Origin: Hetaerina americana
Lineage: Eukaryota > Arthropoda > Insecta > Odonata > Calopterygidae
Direction of reading: 5' to 3'
DNA: 64,000 nt
Assembly (NCBI GenBank): GCA_022747635.1
Contig: JAKTNV010000075.1
Coordinates: 620,001 to 684,000 of the forward strand
In this document: piece by piece, positions 49,894 to 61,400 of the stretch
How the letters are laid out: each line of letters begins with the position of its first letter
How positions within the stretch are numbered: position 1 is the first letter of the stretch
Notes under the pieces: model-generated
Database searches by the model: none
What the model saw: the letters and a program-made list of their open reading frames with translations, nothing else
What the model was told of the DNA's origin: nothing
Program-made: the position numbers and the translations under genes

Positions 49894-52638
49894 AGACCCT
49901 CTTGTGCTCGTCCAGTGGAACGCCAACGGCATTCTTCGCCGTCGCGAAGAACTTCGGGCGTTCCTCCAGGACAAGAATGCGGCCGTTGCAGCCATCAATG
50001 AGACGCACCTTCGTCCGTCCGACGCATGGAGACTCCCCGGCTGGACCATCATCAGGTCTGATCGGGACCTTCAACGCCAGGGCGGGCGACCATCAGGAGG
50101 TGCGGCCATCCTCGTCCGGAACAACATTGAGCACCGAGCGTGTCGAATGTTAACTCATCGGTACGCGGAGGCTGTCTCGGTGGACGTCCGGACGCGGGGA
50201 GGATGGCTCTGGATTTCTTCTCTTTACTTCCCGCCAGGGAAGCCTTGGGACCCGGATCTCATTATGGACCTCCTAGGAAACGGAAGCCCGGCCATCATCC
50301 TGGGAGACCTGAACGCCAAGCACCCCACTTGGAATTCTAGGTCTCTCAACACCAGGGGACAAGCTCTCCGCGAGCTTGCAGACGACGAGGGACTCACGGT
50401 TATTGGTCCGACGACGGCGACGCACCGGCTGGGAGACGTTCTTGACATCGCCATCTCACGGGATGTCCGGACGTCTCTTGGCATGCACTCGTGTGTTGAA
50501 CTGTCGTCGGACCATAACCCGACCATCCTGTTGCTGGGGACCAGAGTTCCTGCAATTCCACCCAGGTTTCAACTTGACCTTCGCGCTGCGGACTGGAAGG
50601 CCTTCCGAGGACTCATCGCCGGGAAGCTGCCGAAGGAACCAACTCCACCATCATCGGAGGAGATGGCAGACCAAATGGTCGGTCATCTCACTGCCACCGT
50701 TACTGCTGCCATGGACGCTGCGATTCCACGGAGGGAGAGGCGCTCGTACTTTTTGCGAGTGCCCCTTCCTCCCCCAGTTCGTGGCCTCATCACGCGCCGG
50801 AACAACATCCGCCGGCGCTGGCAGCGGTATAGGACCGATGACCTTCGACAGCAGCTGAAAACGCTTGACCAGGAAGTCCGCAGTGCCCTCCAGGAAGTCC
50901 GCTCGGACCACTGGGAGGCGCATCTGCGGGAGGATCTTCTGCGGGAGGATGGCGCGGAGGACATGGACGAGATCTGGAAGATCTGCAGGAAGCTACGTGG
51001 AAGCCAGCGACTGGACCCCATCGTCGTCTGCGGTGAGGACGTGGCGACATCTCCCGGGGCGAAGGCTGAAATGCTCGCGACTTACCTCGAGGGCACCTTC
51101 AGTCCTAACCCCGGGAACGCGGATTCGATGGCCATCGAGGAGGAGATTGCAGTGTCGGAGGAAGCGGTGAATGCCGCCCCTGAAGATGCTGCAGCTGCTC
51201 CCCAGTTCCGGAAGGAGGACGTTCTGGGCACGATACGCTGCCTACGCAAGAGGAAAGCTCCGGGAATTGACGATATACCCAATATCGTCATCCGGGAGCT
51301 TCCGAATGCAGCCGTGGCGTACCTGACCAGTATTTACAACGGCTGCGTCAGGATTTCCTATTTCCCGACCACCTGGAAGAGAGCGAGGATCGTATGTCTC
51401 CCGAAGACGTCGAGGACGGAAGTGGGACCCGGAGTCTTTCGGCCCATTTCTTTACTTGACGGATTTGGGAAGATGTACGAGAGACTCTGCTGGAGCCGAT
51501 AGTGGACTTCGTTCGAGAGGCTGACATCCTCCCGGATGAGCAGTTTGGCTTCCGCGAGCGGCACTCCACGGTCCATCAGCTGGTGAGAACCACGGACTTC
51601 ATCACGGACGCCTTCAACAAGAAGATGTCGGTGGCAGGCGCATTCTTCGACGTCAGCAAGGCGTTCGATCGCGTCTGGCACCAGGCACTGCTGTTGAAGA
51701 TGCGGAGACTCCATTTCCCGACTTGGATCATCGAGGTGATCCGCTCCTATCTACGAGACAGGACCTTCGTCGTTTCCTGGTCCGACTCATTCTCTGGGGT
51801 GCAACAGATCTCTGCTGGTGTCCCCCAGGGTTCGGTTCTCGGGCCAGTACTATTCAACATCTTCTCCCATGACATTCCCAGGAGTAAACGAAGGCACGAG
51901 GTCCTGTTACTGTATGCAGACGACGCGGCGCTCCTGTGCTGCTCCCGGCGAAAATCCCTCGCCGTGGAGAGACTGCAGATCGCTGTCGACGAACTACTTT
52001 TGTGGTATCGTCGCTGGCGGTTTGCGGTCAATGCCGGGAAAACGAAGGCAATCGTCTTCCATACCGGCAGGACAGGAGCGTCGAACGAAGAGGAGCTGTC
52101 GGTGAATGGAGTCACCCTTCCGTGGGAATCCGAGGTTCTCTACCTCGGAGTGCTGATGGACCGGAAACTCCTTTGGAAAGCCCAAGCGCGACGTGTCCGA
52201 GGGAAGGCCTTCGCGGCGCTTAACCGGCTTCGGCCGATTATTCGTCCGGGGGTCCTGAGCTCGGACACGAAGCGTCGACTGTACCGAGCGTGCGTGTTGC
52301 CTGTCATCACGTACGCAGCGCCGATATGGTCAGGAGTGCCGAAGTCTACCCTCGGTCTCATCCAGGTGGTACAGAACTCTGCTCTACGGTGCATCTTGGG
52401 ACATGGGCGCTACGCCCGTGTGGAAGAGATGCACCAGGACGGGAACATGGAACCCCTGAACGTCCTTCTTCCGGAGTTGTCTCGGAGATTCTTCGAGAAG
52501 GCTGCGGAGTCAGACGTCGCCACCATCCAACGCCTTGGAGAAATCCAGGTCTCAACGTGGGACCGCTACAAGCGCCCCATTGCGAGCCTGGATTGTCAAG
52601 ATGCCCTCCCAGCGACGAAGAGGCCTAGGCTTCAGTAG
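49886..52638 (+). pseudogene. ORF2 (endonuclease-RT) of HJ-1, one frameshift
   Basis: First frame 49886-51502: endonuclease (LVQWNANGILRRREELR, INETHLRPS, IILGDLNAKHPTW, SSDHNPTILL) and RT start (LRKRKAPGIDDIPN, GVFRPISLLDGFGKMYERL). The frame changes near 51490, and the rest of the RT is open from there to 52638: DEQFGFRERHSTVHQL, FFDVSKAFDRVW, AGVPQGSVLGPVLFN, YADDAA near 51913, then thumb and C-terminus. A gain of 2 nt (or loss of 1) explains it. Apart from this the ORF is whole, so the copy is recent. Confidence 0.88.
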
Positions 52639-52805
52639 CGGGGATCGCCAGTACGCCATGACTACGCTGAAGACGACGCCCTGCCTTAGAAGCCTAGGCG
52701 GCTGGGAAGGCAACACAGTGGAGCCCCGACCGGAGTACGGGGGTCCAGTCAAGAAAGAAAGTCTTGGTAATTTTCTCTTTATATCATCACGCAGCAGCCG
52801 ATAAC

Positions 52806-53544
52806 ATGGCAGACGCAGCATCTGGAGCAGCGGCAGCCGCACCACCGGCAGCCCAGCCTTCGGGCACCGTCGCAGTAAAACCCCTGCCTTCTTCAGGAAC
52901 CTCCGCGGCTTCCAAGAAGGCCAGCAAGGGCGGAGCAGCCAAGAAGGCTCGCGCAAAGCCGTCGCACCCGCCCACTTCCGAGATGGTTAACAACGCAGTC
53001 AAGGGCCTCAAGGAGCGCGGTGGCTCTTCCCTTCAAGCCATCAAGAAGTACATCGCAGCCAGCTACAAAGTGGACGCCGAGAGGCTCTCGCCTTTCATCA
53101 AGAAGTACCTCAAGGCGGCCGTCACCGCCGGAACTCTCGTCCAGACCAAGGGAAAGGGCGCCTCAGGTTCCTTCAAGCTGAGCCACAGCAAGAAGGCCGC
53201 ACCCGCGGCAGCCAGCGGGACGACCAAGGCGAAAAAGGTCGTCAAGAAGACGGGAGTAAAGAAACCGAAAGCGGTCGGAGCCAAGAAGTCCTCCGAGAAG
53301 GCGTCCAGTGGCACCAAGAGGTCCGCGCCCAAGGAGCGAAGCAAGTCCGCGCCACCAGCCAAGAAGGCGGCGGACAAGCCAAAGAAGAAGCCGGCGGCTG
53401 GGAAACCCGCCGCCAAGGCGGAAAGGTCCCCGTCGAAGGCGAAAAAGGCGGCCACCAAACCCAAGACCCCCAAGCCCCAAGAAGACGCCCACCAAGGCCA
53501 AGCCCGCCGCCAAGAAACCTTCCGCCGCCCAGAAAAAGAAGTGA
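52806..53544 (+). pseudogene. H1: Histone H1, unit 2, frameshifted C-tail
   Basis: Starts like unit 1 ([14 protein letters not shown]) with an intact winged-helix domain (Leu-to-Pro change in [11 protein letters not shown]). A 9-nt deletion shortens [13 protein letters not shown] to [10 protein letters not shown]. At about 53475 a C-run has one extra C (AAGCCCCAAG for AAGCCCAAG), so the last 25 or so Lys-rich residues and the normal stop (53542-53544) are lost. The shifted frame continues to 53825, past the stem-loop at 53599. The promoter is also displaced by HJ-1. A homopolymer sequencing error remains possible. Confidence 0.85.
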
Positions 53545-53598
53545 ACCATCACTGCTTCGCCACCGGCGCACCTAGGACAGCAGACAGCGTCCAATCTC

Positions 53599-53614
53599 GG
53601 TCCTTTTTAGGACC
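53599..53614 (+). terminator. Histone 3' stem-loop, H1 unit 2
   Basis: GGTCCTTTTTAGGACC, perfect. It now lies inside the shifted reading frame of H1. Confidence 0.94.
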
Positions 53615-54001
53615 ATCATGTCTTCCAAAGATGCTTGCCACTCAATGCCCACGCCACCGAGCACGCCCAAAGTTAACATTTATCATGATTAATGCCATGC
53701 AAAAACAACGGTCCTATTTAAAATTGATGATGCGACATGGACGGACGAAAAAAAAAATTAAGAATAACATTCATAGAACGTGTAAAATGAACAACACGTC
53801 ACGGAGTATTGTTTTCTTTTCGTAAAGCGCGTCAGGTAAGCATCGCACGAACTTTTATTTCATCGCTTTCATCTCATTTCATCCGTGCCAACGCACTTGC
53901 CATGCGGAAAGGAAATTTCATGTCGTCCATCATTCCAATGGATTTACATCGTCGTCAATTATTGTGCGATCGTGCTAAATTCAAACTTTTAAGTATGTAC
54001 T
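53615..54001. other. H1-H3 intergenic spacer, unit 2/3
   Basis: Nothing recognised. Close copy of 34160-34543 with small indels. Confidence 0.6.
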
Positions 54002-54017
54002 GGTCCTGAAAAGGACC
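54002..54017 (-). terminator. Histone 3' stem-loop, H3 unit 3
   Basis: Minus strand GGTCCTTTTCAGGACC, perfect, 26 nt after the stop. Confidence 0.95.
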
Positions 54018-54043
54018 TTTGTTTTTCGGCCGAAAGTAGCTTT

Positions 54044-54957
<914 letters not shown>

Positions 54958-55008
54958 ACACGACGCGACGGGATCGCCATCCGACACCCGGCGTACGTCG
55001 ATAAAAAA

Positions 55009-55024
55009 GGTCCTTCTAAGGACC
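55009..55024 (+). terminator. Histone 3' stem-loop, H4 unit 3
   Basis: GGTCCTTCTAAGGACC, perfect. Confidence 0.95.
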
Positions 55025-55595
55025 AATACAATGTTCAGAGATGGAGCCAATCCTTTGCCATAACGGAACGAAAAATTATTCCCCATTCGCCATAGCGTGT
55101 GTGACGGCGATAAATAGTAAAGTAAGACCTGTTCGAACGCACCGGAAAAAAAATGGCGGTGATAATAGAGTTGAAATTGTATGAGCCATTACCGACGTAA
55201 AAGACATTGTCAGCGAATCGGAATAAGCACGTGGCAACGGACTGGCGACAATGTAAATCGCGCCGTTGCAACCGTACATGAATTAGCACGTGGCAACGGA
55301 CTGGCGACAATGTATATCGCGCCGTTGCAACCATACATGTTAACAAGAAATAAGCGGCAGATTGCAGGTGAAATTTTATGACAGACTATGAAATACATCG
55401 TAAACGAATCAGTGTCACCTTCAATCATTCTTCGTTGCATTTCAGCGAACGCTTTCACTTTTTATACGCTGTATTTCCCATCGTTTACCTTAGCCCAATT
55501 ATAGCTCCACTTTTCAGTCCCTATGCTTATCACGTTTATTGTTATTATTTTTTTTTCACATGACATTTATCGCGTACATCTCTCTAGTATGTTCT
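55025..55595. other. H4-H2A intergenic spacer, unit 3
   Basis: No gene. Nearly identical to units 1 and 2. Confidence 0.7.
55226..55343. repeat. Two-copy 59-bp tandem repeat, unit 3
   Basis: Same repeat as at 22976-23093. Confidence 0.8.
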
Positions 55596-55611
55596 GGTGC
55601 TGAAAAGGACC
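55596..55611 (-). terminator. Damaged histone 3' stem-loop, H2A unit 3
   Basis: Minus strand GGTCCTTTTCAGCACC: one G-to-C change breaks a stem pair that is intact in units 1 and 2. Confidence 0.85.
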
Positions 55612-55633
55612 TTTTATGCGCACAGCGTGATGC

Positions 55634-56131
<498 letters not shown>

Positions 56132-56702
56132 TCAGCGTTAGTGTATGTGCAGTTTGCACAGGGAAATAAATGGCGATCGAATGTGTAAATGACGAACGTG
56201 TACCTTTCCAGTGTTAGTGAAGGAGAAATTGAAAGAAAGACCTCTAGTGGGTTGGCAATTGGCCTTATCTTAAAGGAAGGGCTAAAATTAGCTTAATTCT
56301 AAGGGCCGAGACATTTTGCCCAAAAACACGTCAACAGGACGGAAAAACATTTATCAATCTAAAAACTAAAATTAATATTAGATTCTGGTCTAATTAAATT
56401 CTATATAAGATATTTATTTTATTTTTTTTTCTCTTTTGTTGTTTTTTTTTTTAAATATATATATATATTTTTTTTTCTTTGGATATATATATATATATAA
56501 TTTTCTTTTTGTCCTTTTTTTTTTTATTTTTTATAAATTTCTTAACTTTTCTTTTCAAAGTCCTTTTTTTTTTACATACAATTAAAGCAAATTGGCAGTT
56601 ACACAATGCCTTAAGCATAAAACCTTAACTCTAGCTGAAATACATTTATAATTTTTGACACATCTATAGAAAAAGAAAGTCATAGAAAAGAATTCGGTAA
56701 TG

Positions 56703-59378
56703 TTACCGAAATAGAATTTCTTTCGGTAGTCTGTAGCTCGGATGGCGTTTTCTATGAAGGGAGTAATCCCATATGTTCTTTGTAAGCGTGTTTTGTGGAA
56801 GGGACCTCTCGAGTCGTTCAGCTTGCGCTCGAATGAAGTCGTGTATTTTAGGTATTTTGTGTGCGTTTCTGATCTCATGTATTGGGACGAGTTTACTCTG
56901 GTTTGTGAGGTAGCGAAGTATTCTATTTTGGAATGTTTCTAAGCGTATTCTGTCTGTTTTTGTCGCGTTCCCGAAAATTTCGCAGCCGTACAGCATCCTG
57001 GGACGGATATACGAAAGGTACAGTCTAATCTTGGTTCGGTGCGTGAGGCGCGATTTGGAGCACAAGAGTGGAGACAGAAGTGCTCTTGTGCCCTGAGCGA
57101 TGTGTAAGGCATGCTGCACGTGCGTGGCCCATGTCAGTCTGTAGTCGAAGTGTATCCCTAAGAATTTGTGTGACAATTTCGTCGGAATACGCACGGATTG
57201 AAAGGTTAGAGGTTTTTTTGGGAAATAGCTTCGTCTCCTCCGAAAGTCGACAACAACACTTTTCTCAGCGTTAATTGTTACTTTCTAGTCGACGGTCCAC
57301 TTTTCAAGTAAAGAGAGGTGGTTTTGTATCTTTCGGAAGGCACATGTGCCGCTCCAAGATCTTGCCGCGATAGCAGTATCGTCGGCGAACATGAAAGTTT
57401 GAGTTTGTGGAGAAGAAGGAAGATCGTTGACATAGCAGTTGAAGAGAGTAGGAGATAATATGGCGCCCTGCGGGACGCCACAATTTATCTGTTTCCCGGT
57501 TGATAGAGCTCCGTTTTCGGCGACATGTATAGCTCGTGAAGCGAGAAAACTATGGAACATCTTGATGAGATGTAATGGAACCCCGATTTTAAATAATTTA
57601 AGTATCAATCCATCATGCCAGACTTGGTCGAATGCCTTGGCCACATCCAAGAACAACACTGCAGTGTGTTGGTTGTTCTGCATGCCGTGGCTAATATACT
57701 CTGCTAGTCTGAGTATCTGCAGGGAGGTGGAATGTCCTTCCCGGAATCCCATTTGTTCCGGTCGTATTACGTCATTGGTCCGTAGGAAGAGGTCTAGACG
57801 GGCTTTTAAAATTGATTCAAACAGCTTAGAGATAGATGAAAGTAAGGAAATAGGTCTACGGTTTAAAGGAATTGTCGGGTCTTTGCCTGGCTTGGGAAGC
57901 AGGCACACTTTTGCTATTTTCCAGGAATCTGGAAAGTAGCAAGAGGAAAGACAGTTATTAAATAAGCCCAGTAGGTGACGAACGGCCGGCAGTGGCGCGT
58001 TCTTCAAATGCCTGTTTGAGATGTCATCAATACCCGGGGCTTTTTTCGGGTTTAAGTACTTTATTGTCATTCTAAGCTCCGTCTCAGTGACCGGCTGGAA
58101 TGGAGGAGTCGGAAGGAGACCTAAGCTACTAACAGCAGCCTCGGCTTCTTCGTCCTCCCGCGTCCTTGGCCAGTCGGTTTTAAGAGTCATGGTTTCCTGG
58201 AACGCGTTGGCTAGGATTTCTGCCTTGTCATTGGCGTCGAAGTACAGGTTGTCGTTATGCCTGATGGGCTGGTCTGGACGGCCTTTTTTGGTCAGTTGCT
58301 TGGCAACCTTCCAAAGGGATCCGTCGTCGAAGGAAAGGTTGTCGAGTTTGTCTCTCCATTGGTCATTAAACCGATTTCTGATCTCGCGTTTGACGCAGGA
58401 CGCGAAAAAGTTATAACGCCGTTTATAGGCGCCATCCCTGGTTCGCGCCCATTGTCTGCGGGCCTTGTTGCGCTGTTTTATGAGTAGCAGGATGTCGTCG
58501 GGTAGGGCGTTTGAAGGAGGAGGGGGATGAGGGTACGGGAGCGATGCCAGTGCATGCGCGTCACGCATTGCCTCGGTTATGGCCAAGACATGAGCGTCAA
58601 TGTCCTGCCGGGCTGAGGAGTGTGGGATTGTGATTGAGGAAAAGGCGTCTTCTGCTATGGAGGCGAACTGTTTCCAGTTCGTCTTTGAATGAAGGGAAGG
58701 AGGCTGCTCATAAGGGACAGTCGCAATGTCGGTTTTAATCGGGTAATGATCACTGGAGAGATCGGAAAGTACAGTTGGAGTCGTTATGTAAGGCAGATTT
58801 TTCGTTAGGCAGAAATCCAGGATGTCTTCACCACCACGGCTGTCAATGTGCGTTGCCGCTAGTGGCACTTCAACGTCTATCATGATGGAATTAACAATGT
58901 TATGCAAACGCCGGCCATTAGTATTCGCGGACCGGCACCCCCATTCCGTATGTTTTGAATTCCAATCGCCGATGGCTACGACGCGACTGTCAGTCGGGAA
59001 TAAGGGACGAATTTCGTCAGGAAGAATAGTTTTACCACTAGGTTGGTAAGCTGAATAGATGTCAAGGTCACCTATGGGAGTTGGGAGTCGTATTCCGACG
59101 CATTCTAATGTACTAAGGGCGTATCCTTTCAGTGCTTTGTGTTTAATAGAGGATTTTACTGCGATGAGCACGCCACCACCGCGAGCGGTGGGACGGTCTC
59201 GCCGATATGTGGTATAGTTGGGCAAGTGGAATCTGTGACTGGGTGTCAGATGCGTCTCCTGAAGGGCGACTACATCGAAATTGCCAGAGCTTATAAAATT
59301 TTTGAGTTCCCGTTGGCGGCCGAGTATGCCGTTGCAATTCCAACTGAGAAGGCAAATGTTACGGAGCTTACTAGTCAT
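56703..59378 (-). pseudogene. ORF2 (endonuclease-RT) of HJ-4, one nonsense codon
   Basis: 891 codons in one frame with a single TAG at 57287-57285. Endonuclease: LLSWNCNGILGRQRELK, LQETHLTPS, IGDWNSKHTEWG, SSDHYPIKTD. RT: KKAPGIDDISN, NRRPISLLSSISKLFES, RPEQMGFREGHSTSLQ, LFLDVAKAFDQVW, CGVPQGAILSPTLFN, FADDTA. The nonsense codon falls just after the palm (EKWTVD*). The truncated sister at 35132-35982 has Ser there. The C-terminal 163 codons and stop at 56703 are intact. Confidence 0.9.
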
Positions 59379-61143
59379 TAAGCTCGTGCAACTCGCATAA
59401 TTGTTGGAGCATAAAGATTTTCTTCTCCGTTTTTGTCTTTAAGAGACTTAACTGGTGATGCATGGACATAAAGTATCCAAACAGTGACTGTTCATTGTGT
59501 GCGGAATTTGAAGCCGGAAGGTTTGGTAGGTGATTTAAAGAGGAAGAAGAGGAAAGTGAAATAGCGCCGCCGGGCAGAAGTGGGTTGAAAACATGGGGAG
59601 GAGGGATCCTAGGAGGAGGGAGAGAGGGAAATGGGTTGGTGGCGGTAAAAGATGATTGGTCCTGCAAAGGACCTTGAGCTCTAGGAGCCCAAGCATTCTT
59701 GTCAGGAGCCGGGGCAGGTATATATGTTTTCCCTTGGGCTGGTCCTCGGGAAATTGTGTCGCGCTTTTCTCTCGCCAATTTTCGTTGATTTTCCCATTTA
59801 AAAACGGGACATCCGCGATAATTGGCGGGGTGCTCCATTGTGCAGTTTACGCATCGCGCGGGCGTACTGCGATCTTTCTTTTCACATTCGGATGTTAAGT
59901 GTGGACCGGCACACTTAACGCAACGGGGCCGAAAGTTACAATAATTTTTTGTATGTCGGAAGCCCTGGCATTTGTGGCACTGTACAACGCCCTTAGGTTT
60001 GGTGAATTTAGATATATTCACCCGCATGGTCAACAAGTATTCAGTTTTGAGAAGGTCCCCTGGTTGGGGGTCATTTGTTAAGATGACGTGATAAACTGGC
60101 ACCAATCGCTTGATGCCAGTTGTTTTCCCTTTCATCCTGTCCTCGTAGGTAGGTTTAGTGGTGGTCAGTTGTACTACGCTTTTTACTTTATACCCCATTC
60201 GGTGTAATTCTAGCTCTAATTCCTTTGCATTTACGTCGCCTACCAGGTTTTTTACACAATATTCTTTCAGCCTATCGGCTGGAAGCTGGTAAGACGTATA
60301 CTCTAGGTCCCTAGTTTTAAGAATGTGTTTAGTTTTAACATAATCCTCAGTGTTGGCACAAGTTATTGCCACGGTGTTTGGTCCCTTGAGGATACATTTG
60401 GGCGGCGAGAGAAGATTCGCCGTCAACTCCTTAGCCAATTCAACCCACCCTTTTACATTATGGACGGTTATGGCCGGGATTTTGGGTGATTTAGGTACGG
60501 ATGGCTGAGTCTCCATCACCTCAGCCGATGACTCGATGGGTGAAAACCTATTTGGATGAGCGATATCTGGGGAGTCTAAAATTCTTCGCCTCTTAAGCGG
60601 GGTACCTTTTTTCCTGGAGACGACAGTGAAGCCGTCGTCTCTTTGACCATGCGGTGTTTGTGCTTGAGGGCCTGTGTTAAGCGGTTCGGCGAGAGGGAGG
60701 GCAACAGTGGTCGTTGCTGAAGAGGTGGACGTTGTCAAATGGTTGTTGCTATTGTTATTGGCCGTGTTCCTCGCTTCCATGGCTGTTTCAGAGGTACCTA
60801 CTAAATTGACCTTTTCTTGATGTTTATTGACCTTTTGCTGCTTTTGAAGGGCGGCAATGGCTGCGGCTGTCGCCGGGGATGGCGAAGCTATGTCGCTATT
60901 GTGTTTGCGAGAGAATTTAGTGCTGTCAAGAGCTTCTGCCTGTGCAATTGCTTGCCTCTGGGCCTGACCGGCCGAGCCAGGTTTACCATTTTCGTGATTT
61001 TTCTCCTTTCGCGGGTCCTCTTTCGCCCGTGCACTAAATGTGTATACTTGTTTAAACATTCCTTGCAACGGCAAGGGAGGTGGCGCTGGAATAAGGTTGT
61101 TTATATCGTTGGCAGTACTTGCTTTGTTGGACGAATCGGCCAT
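59371..61143 (-). CDS. ORF1 (gag-like, zinc knuckles) of HJ-4
   Basis: 590 codons from the ATG at 61143 (MADSSNKASTAND, context GAAATGG). An in-frame extension to 61230 would add 29 residues but runs into the motif at 61170-61192. Low-complexity N-terminus with DGFTVVSRKKG, RNA-binding fold (PAITVHNVKGWVELAKEL ... LKEYCVKNLVGDVNAKEL), knuckles CHKCQGFRHTKNYC, CVKCAGPHLTSEC and CVNCTMEHPANYRGC, Pro/Ser-rich tail. Intact. Contains a perfect histone-like stem-loop at 59672-59657. The stop overlaps the ORF2 ATG by 8 nt. Confidence 0.9.
   Translation of the reverse strand: MADSSNKASTANDINNLIPAPPPLPLQGMFKQVYTFSARAKEDPRKEKNHENGKPGSAGQAQRQAIAQAEALDSTKFSRKHNSDIASPSPATAAAIAALQKQQKVNKHQEKVNLVGTSETAMEARNTANNNSNNHLTTSTSSATTTVALPLAEPLNTGPQAQTPHGQRDDGFTVVSRKKGTPLKRRRILDSPDIAHPNRFSPIESSAEVMETQPSVPKSPKIPAITVHNVKGWVELAKELTANLLSPPKCILKGPNTVAITCANTEDYVKTKHILKTRDLEYTSYQLPADRLKEYCVKNLVGDVNAKELELELHRMGYKVKSVVQLTTTKPTYEDRMKGKTTGIKRLVPVYHVILTNDPQPGDLLKTEYLLTMRVNISKFTKPKGVVQCHKCQGFRHTKNYCNFRPRCVKCAGPHLTSECEKKDRSTPARCVNCTMEHPANYRGCPVFKWENQRKLAREKRDTISRGPAQGKTYIPAPAPDKNAWAPRAQGPLQDQSSFTATNPFPSLPPPRIPPPHVFNPLLPGGAISLSSSSSLNHLPNLPASNSAHNEQSLFGYFMSMHHQLSLLKTKTEKKIFMLQQLCELHELND
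59657..59672 (-). other. Histone-like stem-loop in HJ-4 ORF1
   Basis: Minus strand GGTCCTTTGCAGGACC: perfect 6-bp stem identical to the H2A, H3, H4 and H1 stems, UUGC loop (the H2A loop is UUUC). Confidence 0.65.
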
Positions 61144-61169
61144 TTCGCTGTGATTTTCGGAGCGCGATG

Positions 61170-61192
61170 TTGCTCCGAAATGGTACGATAGC
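61170..61192 (+). promoter_or_regulatory. H1-type motif between two divergent elements
   Basis: A 23-nt exact match to the motifs at 33250-33272 and 47890-47912 (contains TGCTCCGAAATGGTACGA). It lies directly 5' of the JK element and beyond the 5' end of HJ-4. Confidence 0.55.
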
Positions 61193-61400
61193 CCACCCTG
61201 GGCTATGGCGTTTTTACAATTGACATGCAATGGAATTTTGGGAAGGGAACCGCTGTGCGATCATCCAGCTCTACCGAATCCTGATTTTCGAGATTACAGC
61301 AACGTTCCAGAAGGCGCCACAACACCTTACTGCCGTGACGACTTCTTACTGCCCTGCAGTGGGAAGCGCCGTCGACCACACTTCTCGCCGGCTTCTCGCC

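Larger units (their letters stand above)
47946..52760 (+). mobile_element. Jockey-like element HJ-1, full length, at the H1 start site
   Basis: 4.8 kb, same orientation as H1. Target-site duplication GTATTGGT (47938-47945) and GTCTTGGT (52761-52768), one mismatch. The 3' junction is 45 nt before the H1 ATG. 5' UTR only about 22 nt, ORF1, ORF2, and a short 3' UTR ending AAGAAAGAAA with no long poly(A). Same family as copy B. Confidence 0.92.
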
